Position numbers and translations under genes: made by a program. 9,272 nucleotides of DNA from Lachnospiraceae bacterium UBA4317 (GTDB taxonomy: Bacteria > Bacillota_A > Clostridia > Lachnospirales > Lachnospiraceae). Under the pieces are notes generated by a model. It worked only from the letters and a program-made list of their open reading frames with translations, was not told the DNA's origin and did not search any database. The stretch spans positions 1 through 9,272 of the forward strand of contig DGUF01000229.1 in the NCBI GenBank assembly GCA_002394525.1. The letters run 5' to 3'. Shown here one piece after another: positions 7,178 through 9,272 of the stretch; the stretch's first letter is position 1; every line of letters begins with the position of its first letter.

Positions 7178-7552
7178 ATGACAAATAAGGGACAGACAGG
7201 CTCCGGACCGGCCGGAGCCGGTGACAGGAAAACAGCAGGGCCCCGGGAGGGGGCGCTCCGCAGGGCGGCGGCCCTCGTGGGGATCGTCCTTCTGGCGGGC
7301 CTCTATATCGTGACCTTTGTCCTGGCGGTGGCCGGCAGTGAGAGGACGGCCGGGATGCTGCGCTTCTGCTTCGGCATGACCATCTTTGTGCCGCTCTTTG
7401 TGTGGGTCATCATGTGGTGCGCGGGGCGTCTTTTCCATAAAAAGACCATGGCCAGCCTGGACATTCTGGATTCCAATCCCGAGGAGCGCCGGCGGATGGA
7501 GGAAGCCCTTGCCCGCGAGAGCGAGGCCGGAGACAGGCAAAAAACCTGTTGA
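7178..7552 (+). CDS. Small two-helix membrane protein of unknown function
   Basis: Encodes 124 residues; the ATG is preceded by GGAAAGGA (7166-7173) with 4 nt spacing. I do not recognise a named family. Residues 1-29 are polar, rich in Gly, Ala and Arg, ending in basic REGALRR. Transmembrane helix 1 spans about 30-53 (LVGIVLLAGLYIVTFVLA core). A short loop (SERTAG) leads to helix 2 at about 60-82 (GMTIFVPLFVWVIMW core). A charged C-terminal tail of about 40 residues (SNPEERRRMEEALARE) is probably cytosolic and helical. Positive residues flank helix 1 on its N side and helix 2 on its C side, suggesting both ends face the cytosol. It lies 55 bp after purA and may be read from the purB-purA transcript. 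Its stop codon (7550-7552) overlaps the -35 box of the infC promoter. No function is proposed. Confidence 0.75.
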   Translation: MTNKGQTGSGPAGAGDRKTAGPREGALRRAAALVGIVLLAGLYIVTFVLAVAGSERTAGMLRFCFGMTIFVPLFVWVIMWCAGRLFHKKTMASLDILDSNPEERRRMEEALARESEAGDRQKTC

Positions 7553-7577
7553 CAAGGTCTTTTTGTGATGTTAATAT
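7549..7577 (+). promoter_or_regulatory. Strong predicted sigma-A promoter of the infC-rpmI-rplT operon
   Basis: A perfect -35 box TTGACA (7549-7554) and a -10 box TAATAT (7572-7577) have the optimal 17-bp spacer; transcription would start near 7584. The -35 overlaps the stop codon of the preceding gene, and I see no terminator in between, so upstream read-through into the leader is possible. A weaker alternative -10 (TACAAT, 7604-7609) with TTGTGT at 7583-7588 has only a 15-bp spacer. Confidence 0.75.
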
Positions 7578-7583
7578 ATCGCT

Positions 7584-7790
7584 TGTGTCGAAAGACATTT
7601 GCATACAATCAAGCAGAGCTCTACTCTCACCCAGCGGCCTTGGCTTCTGGCGTTCATACTCGTAAGAGATCTTCAAAGACAGCCGGGCGGGCGAAGCCTG
7701 AGCTCCCGGAGGAAGAGGTCTTTGGAGGATCGCAGCGGATGAAACAGTGACAGTGGTGCTTTGCGCCACTGTTTTTTATTGCGCCAGGGC
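7584..7790 (+). promoter_or_regulatory. Structured infC operon leader, probable L20-type transcription attenuator
   Basis: About 210 nt separate the predicted transcription start from infC and contain no credible gene. Visible structure, 5' to 3': a TGTC-GAAA-GACA tetraloop hairpin (7586-7597); a 4-bp CCAG/CTGG stem (7631-7634 with 7647-7650); a long-range 11-bp stem TCTTCAAAGAC (7670-7680) with GTCTTTGGAGG (7718-7728, two G-U pairs) enclosing CCGGG/CCCGG (7683-7687 with 7705-7709) and GGGC-GAA-GCCT (7689-7699); then the terminator at 7750-7777. In B. subtilis the same operon is controlled by L20 binding its leader and promoting premature termination (Rfam L20 leader family). Position, length and the terminal terminator match that plan. 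I cannot confirm the L20-binding rRNA mimic by eye, so the ligand is inferred from synteny. Confidence 0.68.
7750..7777 (+). terminator. Intrinsic terminator (attenuator) before infC
   Basis: A 10-bp stem pairs ACAGTGGTGC (7750-7759) with GCGCCACTGT (7763-7772), with one G-U pair, a TTT loop and a run of Ts (7772-7777). It stands 24 nt before the infC ATG and downstream of the operon promoter, so it must be conditional, otherwise the operon would be silent. ACAGTG occurs twice in tandem (7744-7749, 7750-7755), so the 3' arm CACTGT could pair with either copy. Confidence 0.9.
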
Positions 7791-7794
7791 GCTT

Positions 7795-7799
7795 GGAGG
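7795..7799 (+). promoter_or_regulatory. infC Shine-Dalgarno with very short spacing
   Basis: GGAGG is separated from the ATG at 7802 by only 2 nt (CT), well below the usual 5-9. The other in-frame start, TTG at 7793, overlaps this site and has no site of its own. The ATG is therefore preferred, with the start somewhat uncertain. Confidence 0.5.
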
Positions 7800-7801
7800 C
7801 T

Positions 7802-8335
7802 ATGAAAGTAAATAATAGAGACAGGGACAGAGACGATTTGTTCATCAATGAGAGAATTCGCGACAGAGAAGTCCGCGTGATTTCCGCCGACGGCGAGCAG
7901 CTGGGAATTATGTCCTCCAGGGAAGCGCTCAGACTCGCTGAGGAGGCGAATCTTGACCTGGTCAAGATTTCTCCCAACGCGAAGCCGCCCGTATGCAAGA
8001 TCATTGATTACGGAAAGTACAAGTATGAAAAGACGCGCAAGGAAAAGGACGCCAAGCGCAAGCAGCATACTGTCGAGATCAAGGAGATCAGGCTTTCTCC
8101 CAACATCGACACCAATGACCTTACGACCAAGGTCAATGCCGCGAGGAAGTTCCTGACCAAGGGCAACCGGGTCAAGATCACCCTTCGTTTCCGCGGCCGT
8201 GAGATGGCGCATATGAATGCCAGCTCCCATATCCTGACGGATTTCGCGAATGCTCTGGTCGACTGTGCGGTCGTCGAGAAGGCGCCCAGGGTCGAGGGCA
8301 GGACCATGACTATGTTTTTAGCTGAAAAGCGCTGA
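7802..8335 (+). CDS. infC: Translation initiation factor IF-3
   Basis: Encodes 177 residues. IF3 binds the 30S subunit, keeps it apart from 50S and checks start-codon and initiator-tRNA pairing. The N-terminal domain includes INERIRDREVRVISADGEQ (15-33) and the family signature KPPVCKIIDYGKYKYE (61-76). A charged, lysine-rich helical linker (77-93) leads to the C-terminal domain with EIKEIRLSPNIDTNDL (92-107), RKFLTKGNRVKITLRFRGRE (115-134) and the end GRTMTMFLAEKR. Length is normal. The N-terminus carries an acidic/basic RDRDRDD run before the conserved core. It is the first gene of the operon and is probably controlled by the upstream attenuator. A TTG start at 7793 would add three residues (MEA); I prefer the ATG. 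The spacer to rpmI is 373 bp, very long for this operon, because of an inserted element. Confidence 0.96.
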   Translation: MKVNNRDRDRDDLFINERIRDREVRVISADGEQLGIMSSREALRLAEEANLDLVKISPNAKPPVCKIIDYGKYKYEKTRKEKDAKRKQHTVEIKEIRLSPNIDTNDLTTKVNAARKFLTKGNRVKITLRFRGREMAHMNASSHILTDFANALVDCAVVEKAPRVEGRTMTMFLAEKR

Positions 8336-8347
8336 ACCGCGCGGATG

Positions 8348-8534
8348 CGCGCAGCTTAGGAACTGTTCGCAAATAACTTGGGATAGATGCATAGGATTTT
8401 CTTTCGAGTACAAGGAGAAAAACGTAGTCGATGCGGGCATCGGCGAGGCTTTTCGACGATGTAATCGGAAGAAAAACATGCAGAATATCACAAGTTATTA
8501 AGTAACAGTTCCTTAGTCCGCAAGATGCTGCGCG
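8348..8534. repeat. GC-rich inverted repeat flanking the MITE-like element
   Basis: CGCGCAGC (8348-8355) immediately left of the element is perfectly complementary to GCTGCGCG (8527-8534), 11 nt beyond its right end. If the element and one copy of TTA are removed, these arms form an 8-bp stem with a 14-nt loop (TTAGTCCGCAAGAT). Competing local hairpins also exist: GCGCG-GATG-CGCGC (8339-8352) and TCCGC/GCGGA (8517-8521 with 8535-8539). The arms may be a pre-existing hairpin that was the target, or the outer part of a larger element. Confidence 0.5.
8356..8515. mobile_element. MITE-like non-coding element between infC and rpmI
   Basis: Imperfect terminal inverted repeats of 25 nt: the left end (8356-8380) has AGGAACTGTT and AATAACTTG; the right end (8491-8515) has the reverse complements CAAGTTATT and AACAGTTCCT. 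They match at 20 of 25 positions. Symmetry continues inward: TGCAT, then TTTTCTTTCGAGTAC on the left against the reverse complement of the right-hand TTCCGATTAC version, up to an apex hairpin CGATGC-GG-GCATCG (8429-8442). The whole stretch can thus fold into one long hairpin. TTA directly abuts both ends (8356-8358, 8513-8515), consistent with a 3-bp (or TA) target duplication and a 154-bp core (8359-8512). No coding capacity is seen. It would be mobilised by a transposase supplied elsewhere. It lies within the operon transcript, so it must be tolerated in the mRNA and could act as a processing or stability element. Family not identified. Confidence 0.8.
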
Positions 8535-8693
8535 GCGGATACGGCAGGAACCTGAAAGCCTGTCCCGGATTCTGCGATTCTCCGTTTTGGAAGAACAGTT
8601 AAGATAAAGGAACAAGTAAACACGAGGCAGACGGGGAACCGTTTTTCTCTGTTCCCTGCGGGGCGCGGGGAGCTACCGGCCTGTGTGAAGAGC
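8516..8693 (+). other. Non-coding spacer upstream of rpmI
   Basis: About 180 nt between the mobile element and the rpmI binding site with no credible gene. GGGAAC (8634-8639) can pair with GTTCCC (8651-8656) over an 11-nt pyrimidine-rich loop; no T-run follows the stem, so it is not an intrinsic terminator. I find no convincing promoter: AT-rich TTAAGATAAA near 8599-8608 lacks a properly spaced -35. The spacer may be an untranslated leader for rpmI with a control or processing role. Confidence 0.4.
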
Positions 8694-8708
8694 AAGGAGG
8701 AAAAAACA

Positions 8709-8906
8709 ATGCCTAAAATGAAGACAAAGAGAGCCGCTGCAAAGCGTTTCAAAGCAACCGGTACCGGCAAGATCAAGAGATTCAAGGCCTACAAGCGCCA
8801 CATCCTCACCAAGAAGTCCACAAAGAGGAAGAGAGATCTTCGTCAGTCCACCATTCTGGATGAGACAAACGTAAAGAACATGAGAAAGGTTATGCCTTAT
8901 CTCTGA
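8709..8906 (+). CDS. rpmI: 50S ribosomal protein bL35
   Basis: Encodes 65 residues, the normal bL35 length. Diagnostic features are the N-terminal [20 protein letters not shown] (residues 1-20), the [17 protein letters not shown] segment (29-45) and the end [10 protein letters not shown]. The protein is small and very basic and binds 23S rRNA in the large subunit. A near-perfect AAGGAGG site (8694-8700) with 8-nt spacing fixes the ATG at 8709; the in-frame GTG at 8685 is rejected because it overlaps that site and adds atypical residues. It lies between infC and rplT as in most bacteria, but both spacers (373 and 139 bp) are unusually long. Confidence 0.97.
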   Translation: MPKMKTKRAAAKRFKATGTGKIKRFKAYKRHILTKKSTKRKRDLRQSTILDETNVKNMRKVMPYL

Positions 8907-9033
8907 TCAGGCGGACTTTTCAGGATTTTTACTGACTGACAGATCCGCGCCCTGCGCGGACAGGACCGGGCCCGGAAGACAAGAGTGAGTTCCTTTTTAC
9001 AGGCAGGGAGCTTCCGGGGATTGAATAAGAATG
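8907..9033 (+). other. Structured spacer between rpmI and rplT
   Basis: The 139 bp between rpmI and rplT hold several inverted repeats: TCCGCGC-CCT-GCGCGGA (8944-8960, 7-bp stem); the palindrome CCGGGCCCGG (8966-8975); and CCCGGAAG (8971-8978) exactly complementary to CTTCCGGG (9011-9018) across 32 nt. The last two overlap and are mutually exclusive, so alternative folds are possible. None is followed by a T-run. The region could be an RNA processing site or a translational operator for L20. Confidence 0.45.
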
Positions 9034-9045
9034 TGAGGTATAGAA

Positions 9046-9272
9046 ATGGCAAGGATCAAAGGCGCGATCAACGCGAAGAAAAAGCATAAGAGAGTATTAA
9101 AGCTGGCCAAGGGCTACAGGGGCGCACGCTCCAAACAGTACAGGATTGCCAAGCAGTCCGTCATGCGTGCTATGGCTTCCGCATTTGCAGGCCGCAAGCA
9201 GCGCAAGAGAGATATGCGCAAGCTGTGGATCACCCGTATCAACGCGGCAGCCAGGATCAACGGCATCTCCTA
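9046..9272 (+). CDS. rplT: 50S ribosomal protein bL20, N-terminal part (3' end outside window)
   Basis: The frame stays open to the window end, giving 75 complete codons of an expected total of about 118. It begins [20 protein letters not shown] and continues with [39 protein letters not shown] and [10 protein letters not shown], all highly characteristic of bL20. bL20 is an early 23S rRNA assembly protein; its basic N-terminal extension threads into rRNA, and its C-terminal domain (off the window) is the part known to bind its own mRNA in autoregulation. TGAGG (9034-9038) lies 7 nt before the ATG. It is probably both a product and the repressor of the operon starting at 7549. Confidence 0.98.
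   Translation, partial: MARIKGAINAKKKHKRVLKLAKGYRGARSKQYRIAKQSVMRAMASAFAGRKQRKRDMRKLWITRINAAARINGIS

Noticed and set aside
7565..7750. 61-residue open frame (MMLIYRLC...) in the infC leader
   Set aside because: It overlaps the promoter -10 and the structured leader, lacks a ribosome binding site, and its product has no recognisable feature.
8585..8608. Possible promoter TTTTGG...TAAGATAAA upstream of rpmI
   Set aside because: The candidate boxes are only 8-11 bp apart, too close for a sigma-A promoter.
8685..8708. GTG start for rpmI
   Set aside because: The extension covers the AAGGAGG site, and bL35 proteins begin MPKMKT.
1..9272. CRISPR arrays, tRNA or rRNA genes, prophage or integrase genes
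   Set aside because: No regularly spaced repeats, cloverleaf sequences, rRNA blocks or phage-type genes were seen.

Overview
The window looks like chromosomal DNA from a GC-rich Firmicute of class Clostridia, most likely family Lachnospiraceae. The gene content supports this: a clostridial-type purB and purA, an infC-rpmI-rplT operon behind a structured attenuator leader, and an upstream DUF5717/DUF5716-type gene pair that I associate with Lachnospiraceae. Strong purine-rich Shine-Dalgarno sites and sigma-A type promoters fit a Gram-positive host. The family assignment comes from remembered protein similarity; no database was searched. All genes lie on the + strand.

Layout. (1) Positions 1-4197 hold three consecutive poorly characterised genes: the 3' part of a large helical-repeat protein (DUF5717-like), a DUF5716-like protein that reads as a divergent Hsp70-fold protein with both a nucleotide-binding and a beta substrate-binding domain, and a TPR/coiled-coil protein. 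(2) Positions 4206-7122 hold a promoter, purB (adenylosuccinate lyase) and purA (adenylosuccinate synthetase). (3) Positions 7178-7552 encode a small two-helix membrane protein of unknown function. (4) From 7549 to the window end lies the infC-rpmI-rplT operon (IF3, bL35, bL20), with a strong promoter, a leader of about 210 nt ending in an intrinsic terminator, and a 160-bp MITE-like hairpin element between infC and rpmI.

How the genes work together. PurA and PurB act in sequence to convert IMP to AMP, and PurB also acts earlier in de novo IMP synthesis. IF3, bL35 and bL20 belong to the translation apparatus; in Firmicutes this operon is normally repressed by excess L20 through premature termination in the leader, and the sequence here fits that plan. 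The first three genes have one orientation, short spacers and complementary architectures (Hsp70-like plus two helical-repeat partners), suggesting a chaperone-like or scaffold module. That functional link is inference.

The best candidate for an undescribed system is this three-gene Hsp70-like module. The MITE insertion, the unusually long spacers inside the ribosomal-protein operon and the variant PurA active-site loops are secondary points of interest.
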